From positions 1 to 8,515 of the forward strand of contig JBKQIY010000104.1 of the NCBI GenBank assembly GCA_052148155.1: a DNA stretch of 8,515 nucleotides, written 5' to 3'. Below the pieces are notes generated by a model. It had not been told where the DNA came from. It made no database searches and saw only the letters and a program-made list of their open reading frames with translations. Positions 1 to 5,437 of the stretch are shown here, one piece after another. Origin of the DNA: JBBQER01 sp052148155 (GTDB lineage Bacteria > Actinomycetota > Acidimicrobiia > IMCC26256 > PALSA-610). Numbering within the stretch: the first letter of the stretch is position 1; each line of letters starts with the position of its first letter. Both the position numbers and the translations under genes were made by a program.

Positions 1-143
1 GCCTTTCGCAGCGATGCACGCCCGCCTGCCCGACCGCCGGCTCGGTCCAGGACTTCCTCCAACGTTGGCATGTGGGCGTCTTCGACGAGACGACCAAGGA
101 GGTACTCCTGGAGCGACATCCCTGCCGTGAGCCGCGATGGCAT
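1..143 (-). CDS. VapB-type antitoxin, partial (runs off left edge) and apparently lacking its N-terminus
   Basis: On the minus strand an ATG at 143-141, or a second at 119-117, opens a frame that leaves the window at base 1. The readable protein contains MSLQEYLLGRLVEDA, then PTLEEVLDRAGGRAGG, then SLRKA. This is the typical C-terminal half of actinobacterial VapB/FitA-like antitoxins, where MSLQEYLL follows the ribbon-helix-helix DNA-binding segment and the later part wraps around the toxin. In intact relatives about 20 residues of RHH sequence precede the MSLQEYLL block. Here a TAA sits two codons upstream of the first ATG, leaving only about 8 residues before it. I found no RHH-like sequence in the other two minus frames upstream. 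The copy is therefore probably 5'-truncated, though a sequencing frameshift is possible. A VapC (PIN-domain) toxin would be expected just beyond the left edge. Family assignment is fairly firm; functionality is doubtful. Confidence 0.65.
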   Translation of the reverse strand, partial: MPSRLTAGMSLQEYLLGRLVEDAHMPTLEEVLDRAGGRAGGRASLRK

Positions 144-413
144 CGGTTACCGACAGCCTCCGCCACCTACCGATGTTGGTTCCAGCTCGACCGCAACAGG
201 TCGGGAGAGTGGTTCTTCCTCGCTGTCTGCGCTGTCCAGTCCGAACGCGACGAGCTGTACCGAAGTCGGCAGAGCCTGAGAATTACCGAACACCTAGGCA
301 GGACAACGGACCCTGGTCGAGCAGTAGGGGTGACGCGACGCGGACATTCTCACACCCTGCTTATGAAGGTCGGCACCGGTTTGCGGCACGGCCCAATCGG
401 GTAACACCAATAC

Positions 414-611
414 GTGGACAACCTCTCGATCAGCATCGCCTCACGGTTCGACGTCGTCGAATGGGCCGCTGTACTGGTCAGCATGAAGGCCCGTATTTCA
501 GTCGAGGACGCGCGTGGTCTGATCCGCACCGCGGCCGAGCAAACTGACACGTCGCTCGAAGATGTTGCCGACTTGGTCGTGAATGGCACGGTCGAGTTCG
601 ACGAGCTGTAG
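414..611 (+). CDS. Short divergent ANTAR-like protein (copy 1 of a tandem pair)
   Basis: A GTG start gives 65 residues. The protein is mostly one three-helix module: VVEWAAVLVSMKARIS, then VEDARGLIRTAAEQ, then SLEDVADLVVNGTVEF. The pattern of alanines and hydrophobics, and the closing VV-NGTVEF, match the ANTAR fold, an RNA-binding antiterminator domain. The usual QAKG signature of helix 1 is replaced by WAAV. No GAF, PAS or receiver domain is attached, so the protein would have to act alone, as a partner of another regulator, or as a non-RNA-binding homologue. The next gene is a related copy with an N-terminus of identical length before the VVxWA motif (V14 in both), which supports both chosen starts. 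No clear Shine-Dalgarno precedes the GTG, so translation may be leaderless. ANTAR-like fold assignment is good; RNA binding is not demonstrated. Confidence 0.7.
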   Translation: MDNLSISIASRFDVVEWAAVLVSMKARISVEDARGLIRTAAEQTDTSLEDVADLVVNGTVEFDEL

Positions 612-697
612 CGCCCGAGCAGTCTCACCGGTCGTCCGATAGGCGATGTATCTGCGTCGCTCTGCCGAGACCTCGACGACGCACCCACAGTCACGGC

Positions 698-729
698 GCC
701 CCGTTTTTGGTTCCGTAACGGGACGGGGC
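698..729 (+). other. GC-rich inverted repeat between the two ANTAR-like genes
   Basis: GCCCCGT at 698-704 is perfectly complementary to ACGGGGC at 723-729, with an 18-nt loop that starts with TTTT. A smaller alternative pairing inside the loop uses CCGT/ACGG around 713-721. It lies 34 nt before the start of the second ANTAR-like gene, so it would sit in that gene's leader if the two genes share a transcript. The T run is in the loop rather than after the stem, so this is not a standard intrinsic terminator. Its regulatory role is unknown. Confidence 0.4.
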
Positions 730-762
730 CGGAGACCTACCTCTCCTGATTACGACAGCGCC

Positions 763-1038
763 ATGGTGGGTAGTTACTGGTTGATGGACCGAGAGACCGC
801 CGCTGTCGTCAACTGGGCAACCAGAATGGTCGCCTTGCAGGCCGGCGTATCGGTCGACGCCGCCTGGACGTTGTTGGCAACCACCGCCGCTGCTGCCGAC
901 GCGCCGGTCGAAGTGGTTGCGAAACTGGTCGTGAACGGAACCGTCGAGTTCGGCGAGCACAGACCGAGCGCCCTGGCCCAATACATCGCTGCCCACCTTC
1001 GCCGTAACGACGACGGACCGCAGACGAAGAGCGCATAG
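763..1038 (+). CDS. Short divergent ANTAR-like protein (copy 2 of a tandem pair)
   Basis: The frame is open from 646, but the ATG at 763 is preferred because it gives the same 13-residue lead before VVNWA as the upstream copy. The result is 92 residues. The ANTAR-like core reads VVNWATRMVALQAGVS, VDAAWTLLATTAAAA, then VEVVAKLVVNGTVEFGE. It is followed by a hydrophilic tail of about 26 residues (HRPSALAQYIAAHLRR and onward) that copy 1 lacks. Helix 1 again lacks QAKG (WATR instead), while MVALQA resembles the helix-1 end of the stand-alone ANTAR protein at 7815. DNA similarity to copy 1 is high over the last ~48 bases of the core, indicating tandem duplication. An ATG at 784 is an alternative start but would shorten helix 1. 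Confident as a gene of the ANTAR-like class, unsure of activity. Confidence 0.68.
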   Translation: MVGSYWLMDRETAAVVNWATRMVALQAGVSVDAAWTLLATTAAAADAPVEVVAKLVVNGTVEFGEHRPSALAQYIAAHLRRNDDGPQTKSA

Positions 1039-1393
1039 CGCGGTTCAGCCGCAACCGGCGAGGAACCGGCAGGGCTAAGCTAAGACGGTCCCAGTCGTCG
1101 TAAGGCCTGGCCTAAATCAGCCACAGATCTTTGTTTTCGGTCGAACCTTGGCGGATATCCCGCGTGAAGGTTGAAGGCGCGACCGCGAGCGATCTGCGCC
1201 TTCGCTCCTCGGGCTGCGTCCGGTTCGATGTAGCGCGAACGACGAGATTCCGACGGAGCATGGCGCGGAAGTGAGGTTCCCAGTTGCACCGCGCACGGTC
1301 GCCGGGACGAAAGTGGGCTTTGGCCGGGAGACCGGCTTGGACCAGCGCGAGGTTGAAGTTGTTGTTTGCTCATTTGCTGGGCATCATGAACGC
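1039..1393. other. 355-base gap with no supported gene
   Basis: Frames on both strands are open only because of the base composition and give arginine-rich, low-complexity translations. I see no tRNA, recognised domain or convincing promoter. Close to the left end is a short direct repeat, AACCGGC twice around 1055-1073. The plus-strand frame of the next gene extends back to a GTG at 1271, but the extra 41 residues do not look like part of its domain. Confidence 0.4.
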
Positions 1394-1705
1394 ATGCTCT
1401 ACGACGACGGCCGGATCGCCTGCGACGGCAGCGGTGTGATCATCGGCTGGTACTACCTCTGGGGCAACAAGAAGATCCCCTACTCCGTGACTCGTGGTGT
1501 GAACAAACGGCCGCTGAAACGGGTGCGCGGAAGATGGCGGCTTTGGGGTTCAGGCGACTTGGTGCATTGGTACAACCTCGACGCCAATCGCCCGAACAAG
1601 ACGGTCGAGTTGGAGATCTATACCGGTCGCCGCGTCCGTCCAGTGATCACACCCGACGATCCAGACGCCGTGGCAACGATCATCGCCGAACACCAAGCGG
1701 ACTAG
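1394..1705 (+). CDS. Small PH-like conserved protein of unknown function
   Basis: Starting at the ATG at 1394 the product has 103 residues: MLYDDGRIACDGSGVIIGWYY, then a WGNKKIPY segment, RGRWRLWGSGDLVHW, and TGRRVRPVITPDDPDAV. The alternation of short beta strands closed by a helix-forming end (DAVATIIAEH), and the IPY-x(3)-RGV pattern, resemble small bacterial pleckstrin-homology-like proteins found widely in actinobacteria. These are usually annotated only as PH domain-containing or hypothetical. There is no signal peptide or membrane segment, so it should be cytoplasmic. The in-frame GTG at 1271 would add 41 residues with no domain character, so the later start is preferred although no Shine-Dalgarno is obvious before it. 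The gene stands alone. No reaction can be proposed. Confidence 0.75.
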   Translation: MLYDDGRIACDGSGVIIGWYYLWGNKKIPYSVTRGVNKRPLKRVRGRWRLWGSGDLVHWYNLDANRPNKTVELEIYTGRRVRPVITPDDPDAVATIIAEHQAD

Positions 1706-1795
1706 CCACGCAACGGTTGCCTGAGTCCAGGATGACGCAGAGTGCAAGCAGGTGGTGGGCAGGCCCGTCGGACCCGTCAGGTGCATGATTGCGAC

Positions 1796-2103
1796 GTGAC
1801 ACGACAACGGCTCGGGGGCGGGCTGCTCCTCGCGGCGCTGTTGCTCGTGTGCGTCGGTGCTGTCGTGCGCAACGGCGAGCACGCGCCGAGCCGCACGGTT
1901 CTCGGGCCAGTGACGCACACCACCGACGTCTCCGGGCGAGAGTCGCGATAGGGAACCGGACGATCTTCACCGGTCCGGCACCGAGCCACACTCCGGCGTA
2001 CATGCTGTTCATCGTCGGAGGTGCGGTCAGACTCGTCGCGATCGTCCTGATATCGAGAGCGATCCCGACCATCGACGGCGCCGGTCTGCCCGATTCAGGG
2101 TGA
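1796..2103 (+). pseudogene. Probable two-helix small membrane protein split by a frameshift
   Basis: A GTG at 1796 opens a 51-residue frame with one strong membrane helix (LLLAALLLVCVGAVV) followed by GEHAPSRTVLGPVTHTTDV, ending at TAG 1949-1951. In another frame the sequence continues as NRTIFTGPAPSHTPA and then a second membrane helix (MLFIVGGAVRLVAIVLISRA), ending at TGA 2101-2103. Joined, the two pieces make a roughly 100-residue helix-loop-helix membrane protein, a common layout for small actinobacterial membrane proteins. One base lost near 1900-1950 would explain the break. Alternatives are two independent tiny genes (1796-1951 and 2002-2103) or a sequencing error. No function is recognised. 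Confidence 0.45.
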
Positions 2104-2234
2104 CCTCGTTGGCGTGTGACAGCGTGCGCGGGTCGGAGAGGCTCTGAGCGGGTCAGGCGAGAGCGCACTGGGGTGCGGGGCGCTGTTGCGTGAAGTGCGA
2201 GCGGGCCGGCTCACGAGCGAGGCACTATTCCTGA

Positions 2235-2792
2235 GTGGAGTGGACACCGCCCGAACCACCCTTGCGGACTGATGACGTCGTCTTGCGGCTCTTGCGACCT
2301 GACGACGCGGCCGCCGTCGCGCTGGCCTGCACTGATCAGGCGATCGGACAGTTCACCTTCATGAAGGAAGGACTCACCCTCGACGAGGCCCGTCGATGGA
2401 TCGATCACGCAACGGAGGGCTGGAAGACCAGTGCCCCGCGATTCGCGATCGTCGATGCGGCGACCGACCGCTTTCTTGGCCAAGTGGGCATGTCGGTGCA
2501 CGAGCAAAATCAGAGCGCGGAGATGTTCTATTGGGTTGCTGCGCCGGAGCGGGGTCGAGGTGTCGCGACGACCGCCCTCGGTTTAGTTTCCGAGTGGGCC
2601 TTCGCGAATGGGGTCGAGCGCGCCTATCTAGTTGTGGCTCCCGAGAACGAGGCATCTCATCGTGTTGCTACCCGCTGCGGCTTCACGCGCGAGGGCACCC
2701 TGCGGGGCTATGAGCGGTTCAAGGGCCGTCGTCCAGATGTCGTGTCGTGGTCACTGCTGTCGACCGACGCGCGCCCGCGGCATCACGCATAG
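2235..2792 (+). CDS. GNAT-family N-acetyltransferase, RimJ/RimL-like
   Basis: The GTG start gives 185 residues, normal for the family. Residues 11-22 (RTDDVVLRLLRP) form the typical first strand of RimJ/RimL-type acetyltransferases. The acetyl-CoA pyrophosphate-binding motif A, RGRGVA, is at 106-111 and continues into helix TTALGLVSEWAF. The family's ENEASHRVATRCGFTREG block is at 138-154. These enzymes transfer acetyl from acetyl-CoA to an amine such as a protein N-terminus, antibiotic or metabolite. The substrate cannot be read from sequence. The protein is cytoplasmic, with no signal peptide. It is monocistronic by spacing: 131 bases follow the broken membrane gene and no gene follows on the same strand for about 1 kb. 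A second GTG at 2240 is in another frame and is not used. Confidence 0.9.
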   Translation: MEWTPPEPPLRTDDVVLRLLRPDDAAAVALACTDQAIGQFTFMKEGLTLDEARRWIDHATEGWKTSAPRFAIVDAATDRFLGQVGMSVHEQNQSAEMFYWVAAPERGRGVATTALGLVSEWAFANGVERAYLVVAPENEASHRVATRCGFTREGTLRGYERFKGRRPDVVSWSLLSTDARPRHHA

Positions 2793-2868
2793 CCATCTAC
2801 GAGCGCGCAGGCTCGCTAGACCGCCTGGGTCAGCAGGCTTCTCTGGTTCCGCGTCCGAGTGGGGGGCG

Positions 2869-2890
2869 CGCTGCGCTATGCCGCGCAGCG
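2869..2890. other. Perfect 8-bp hairpin with hexaloop, downstream of the acetyltransferase gene
   Basis: CGCTGCGC (2869-2876) pairs perfectly with GCGCAGCG (2883-2890), leaving a six-base loop TATGCC. It sits 76 bases after the acetyltransferase stop. No T run follows, so if it ends transcription it is not a classical intrinsic terminator. The six-base loop is the size ANTAR proteins recognise and has G at position 4, but position 1 is T where A is expected. Confidence 0.45.
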
Positions 2891-2908
2891 GCGGCGTCAC
2901 TTCACCGG

Positions 2909-2929
2909 GCGGCATGCTCCAGATGCCGC
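2909..2929. other. Perfect 7-bp hairpin, second of a tandem pair
   Basis: GCGGCAT (2909-2915) pairs perfectly with ATGCCGC (2923-2929) around a seven-base loop GCTCCAG. Only 18 bases separate it from the hairpin at 2869-2890, so the two form a tandem unit in a stretch without genes. No T tract follows. Confidence 0.45.
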
Positions 2930-2996
2930 TGACCAGGGCAGAGAGCCGGCGGTCACGGTCAGCAGCGGCAACCCAAGGGCTACCTTGCGTGTGCCG

Positions 2997-3015
2997 GTCA
3001 TACGATAAATATGAC
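2997..3015. promoter_or_regulatory. AT-rich inverted repeat, possible operator
   Basis: GTCATA at 2997-3002 and TATGAC at 3010-3015 are perfect inverted copies around CGATAAA. This is the most AT-rich spot in a GC-rich gap and lies just beyond the 3' end of the minus-strand gene at 3061. Two half-sites about 13 bases apart, centre to centre, suit a dimeric regulator, but no promoter or downstream gene is obvious, so the role is uncertain. Confidence 0.3.
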
Positions 3016-3060
3016 TCCCGCGTCTTGCCTCGGTTCCCGGCGATCGAGAAAGTAGGCGCC

Positions 3061-3684
3061 TCAGGATTTTGAGTCGCCACTGAGGTGAACCACGCGTCGA
3101 CCACAGGGACAGAACGTTTCGGCGAGACCATCGAGAGGTTGTGTACGAGGGTCGACGCGTGTTCCGTCGGCGCGGCGATCGAGACGCACGAGCATCGAAT
3201 CGCCGCCCGGCCGGTCGGGAAACCCGACGCCGCGCTCCTGCGGGTGGCCACGTGCCCAGCAGACAGGTCGCCTCATCCGCCACTGCTTGTGACTGAAGTG
3301 GAGCCCGCCACCGTGGTAAATGCAGGTTGAGCGCGACTCACCATTCTCGTCGGCCCACACGAAGCCGAATAGCGCAGTGCCGCCGCCGAAACAGCACTCG
3401 CCGGACTCGCCATCGGTAAAACTGACCTCGATCCGTGCCTGCCTCGTAAATGGCGGACGGAGATCTCTCCAATACCAGTGGGGGTAACTCAAGTACGACT
3501 TGAACGTGCCGGGTATAACAGGACGAAGATTCTCAGGGTCTTGCCAAGCAACGGCAGTCACCCGGGCGTCCGACGCTCCGCCGCCCCAATCAAAAGCGTC
3601 GTGTGCAACTTCGGGCACAGCGTCGAGAATAGGCCAATAAGCGACTTCGACCTTGGCTGCCGCTCGGGAACGGTTCACGGACAC
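3061..3684 (-). CDS. Uncharacterised protein
   Basis: A GTG at 3684-3682 gives 207 residues ending at TGA 3063-3061. I do not recognise the family. The first ~120 residues are well balanced and protein-like, rich in aromatics (VAYWPILDAVPEV, SYPHWYWRDLRPPF), with a strand-like region around FTDGESGECCFGGGTALFGF. The C-terminal part has a cysteine pair in a CPCGRR context, a possible half metal site. There is no signal peptide or membrane helix, so it is probably cytoplasmic. The gene is divergent from the lipoprotein operon, whose likely start is about 98 bases away, so the two may share a control region. Base composition is less GC-skewed at third positions than in the acetyltransferase gene (many TTT, TAT, GAT and CCT codons). 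This could mean recent acquisition, or that the frame is not strongly selected. Confidence 0.55.
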   Translation of the reverse strand: MSVNRSRAAAKVEVAYWPILDAVPEVAHDAFDWGGGASDARVTAVAWQDPENLRPVIPGTFKSYLSYPHWYWRDLRPPFTRQARIEVSFTDGESGECCFGGGTALFGFVWADENGESRSTCIYHGGGLHFSHKQWRMRRPVCWARGHPQERGVGFPDRPGGDSMLVRLDRRADGTRVDPRTQPLDGLAETFCPCGRRVVHLSGDSKS

Positions 3685-3782
3685 GGGGTGCGACCGGCGC
3701 TGACTTTCGGCCGCTCTTTCAACATCCGGTCAACGCCTACAACTTGGAACCGAGCGTTAGCGTCCAGCGTCATACTCGCGTG

Positions 3783-4796
3783 GTGACCAAACGATCGTAC
3801 GCAGTCGGGGTCGTTGGCCTGATATTGCTCGTCGTCGGCTGCTCTAGCGTCGGGGGAAGCGTGAAGGCGTCGGTCGAAGTACCGAACCTTCTCGCGCAAA
3901 CACAGGTAGGTGCCGCGCGAGAACTATCCGTGCAGCATCTTGTCGCGAAAGTCTCCTACGAGTTCGGTGCCGGGAGGGTTGGGACGGTCGTAGGACAAAG
4001 CCCGCCGTCGGGCCACAGGGTCGCGAGCGGAAGCACTGTGCGAATCGCCGTTCTTATTCCCAACCCCGGCGGAGGAACCGGGCCTTTGAACGTTGTCGCG
4101 AGTCTCGGCCCGTGTCCGAAGACGTACCCGAAGACACCGCTGATGAAGTTGAATGCAGGCGTTGCGGGGCTCGACAAGATGCTGGTGCCCGTCACGAACT
4201 TGACGGTGCGGGTTTGCAAGTATGCCACGCCTGCCGGCGGCGAGAGTTATTTCCGGACGGCGCTCATCGCATCGGTCTTGCTCGAACGTCCGGCGTCGAC
4301 AGCGTTCACGGACGAAACGAACCGACTCCCGCTGACGGCTCGGCAACAGTTTGGTTGTGGAAGCCTTTCAGGTCCGGAACCGATAGGCGCAGGACCGACG
4401 TTCTTCCTCACCTTTGGCGGACACTCTCAACAGGTCACCGTCATGGCGCCGTTCGCTCGCTCTGGGACGTCAAGACCCTCCGCGTGCGCGGCGACCAACG
4501 GATTCTCGTACGCCGACCCGACCACAGCGTGGGGCAACGAACTACAGCTAATAACGACGGCTGCCTCGGTGGCGGTGACCGACGTTGTCGGTGACACCAG
4601 CAATGAAGCCTTGTCCGTCTTGTCTGGTCTTCGCTTGGTTGTCGCTCCTACGGGCTCACCTTGTTGCATCGCGAGAGTCGTCGTAGGCCAGAACCCAAGG
4701 GCAGGGGCTCTGGTGCCGCCTCGAACCACTGTGACGCTCACGCTGGCCGCGCCAGGACCAACCGGACCAGGCGCGCCGCCAGGACCGACGGGCTGA
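3783..4796 (+). CDS. Lipoprotein with two PASTA repeats flanking a four-cysteine domain (first gene of triplet)
   Basis: The preferred GTG start at 3783 gives 337 residues. An in-frame GTG directly before it (3780) and an ATG at 3744 are alternatives, but the earlier sequence would only extend the signal peptide. The N-terminus is a lipoprotein signal peptide: TKR charge, hydrophobic core YAVGVVGLILLVVG, and lipobox VVGC with the lipidated cysteine at 20. Residues ~31-93 look like a PASTA repeat (VEVPNLL at the start, VVGQSPPSG and VASGSTVRI later). Residues ~103-258 form a domain shared with the two following genes, with cysteines at 111, 145, 192 and 235 and a C-terminal TAWGNELQLI. Residues ~263-322 are a second PASTA-like repeat (VVGQNPRAGALVPPRTTVTLTL). 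The last residues are proline-glycine-rich (GPTGPG). PASTA repeats bind peptidoglycan fragments in PknB-type kinases and penicillin-binding proteins, so an outer-face, cell-wall-contacting role is inferred. The gene leads an operon with 8 bases to the next start. Confidence 0.82.
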   Translation: MTKRSYAVGVVGLILLVVGCSSVGGSVKASVEVPNLLAQTQVGAARELSVQHLVAKVSYEFGAGRVGTVVGQSPPSGHRVASGSTVRIAVLIPNPGGGTGPLNVVASLGPCPKTYPKTPLMKLNAGVAGLDKMLVPVTNLTVRVCKYATPAGGESYFRTALIASVLLERPASTAFTDETNRLPLTARQQFGCGSLSGPEPIGAGPTFFLTFGGHSQQVTVMAPFARSGTSRPSACAATNGFSYADPTTAWGNELQLITTAASVAVTDVVGDTSNEALSVLSGLRLVVAPTGSPCCIARVVVGQNPRAGALVPPRTTVTLTLAAPGPTGPGAPPGPTG

Positions 4797-4804
4797 CCGG
4801 CACG

Positions 4805-5437
4805 ATGTTTGCGAACAGTCGAGCGTCCGGGGCGTGGGTGGTGAGTGTGGCGCTTCTCGTCGCCGGTTGTTCGAGCGGCGGAGGCAAGCAGTCCACGCCG
4901 ACAACTTTGGGCCGTCCCCCGACGGTGACAACGTTCGGTGGCGGGTCGGGGATCTCCGTCCCGAGTGAACCTTCTGCCGTGCTGCCCGCTTTGCGTGTCG
5001 CCGCCAACATTGCGTGCCCGACGAACATCCCGACCGACGGCTCTCGGCTCAATGTCGGCGTAGCCCCCGCCGAGCTCGCCAAATCTCTCGTGCCAATCTC
5101 GGCGTCGCACGCGCGAGCGTGCCGATACTCCGTTGTGCTGAAGGGCGCGTCGGCTTCGGAGCGACTCATCGGGTCGGGCGTGCTCGGCGAGTCCCTGGCC
5201 GCGCAGTTGGCGGCACAGACCAACCGGCTGCCATCGGTTCCGCCGACGACTGGTCCCGGGTGCTTTCCAGTCGCTCGGACGTACATCGTCATCTTTGCAC
5301 TTGGCCCACAACAGGTCGACGTGAGTGAGAACGAATGTAAGGAAGTATCCAACGGTTGGAGTTACCGGGCTCCGACGGCCAAGTGGCTCAACGAACTCGC
5401 GCTCTACACCGCCGAACAACCGAAGAGGCATGAATGA
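4805..5437 (+). CDS. Lipoprotein with the shared four-cysteine domain (second gene of triplet)
   Basis: The ATG at 4805, 8 bases after the previous stop, gives 210 residues. The frame is open further upstream, but only this start places a signal peptide at the N-terminus (WVVSVALLVAGC, lipobox VAGC, lipidated Cys22). A low-complexity linker rich in Gly, Ser, Thr and Pro follows to about residue 60. The domain occupies ~62-203 and matches the neighbours: LRVAANIACP, LVPI, ACRY, TNRLP, a cysteine at 153, YIVIFALGPQQV, a cysteine at 178, NGWSYRAPTAKWLNELAL. Its four cysteines (71, 106, 153, 178) align with those of the other two proteins and could form two disulfides on the cell surface. It has no PASTA repeats. 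The stop overlaps the next start by four bases (ATGA), which implies translational coupling. Function is unknown; membership of a local paralogous family is clear. Confidence 0.82.
   Translation: MFANSRASGAWVVSVALLVAGCSSGGGKQSTPTTLGRPPTVTTFGGGSGISVPSEPSAVLPALRVAANIACPTNIPTDGSRLNVGVAPAELAKSLVPISASHARACRYSVVLKGASASERLIGSGVLGESLAAQLAAQTNRLPSVPPTTGPGCFPVARTYIVIFALGPQQVDVSENECKEVSNGWSYRAPTAKWLNELALYTAEQPKRHE

Noticed and set aside
72..404. Plus-strand open frame of 110 codons with a locally protein-like stretch (WFQLDRNRSGEWFFLAV).
   Set aside because: It overlaps the antitoxin coding strand at its start, becomes low-quality arginine-rich sequence at its end, and matches no family I can name. Not enough support for a gene.
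1040..1390. Search for a tRNA gene or attachment site, because an integrase remnant is present and GGTTCGA-like T-loop strings occur near 1145 and 1223.
   Set aside because: No acceptor or anticodon stems could be built around either string, and no matching repeat of att length was seen elsewhere in the window.
2751..3283. Overlapping minus-strand frames covering 2751-3251 and 2897-3283.
   Set aside because: Both overlap the better-supported frame at 3061-3684 and translate to low-complexity Ser/Arg/Pro sequence.
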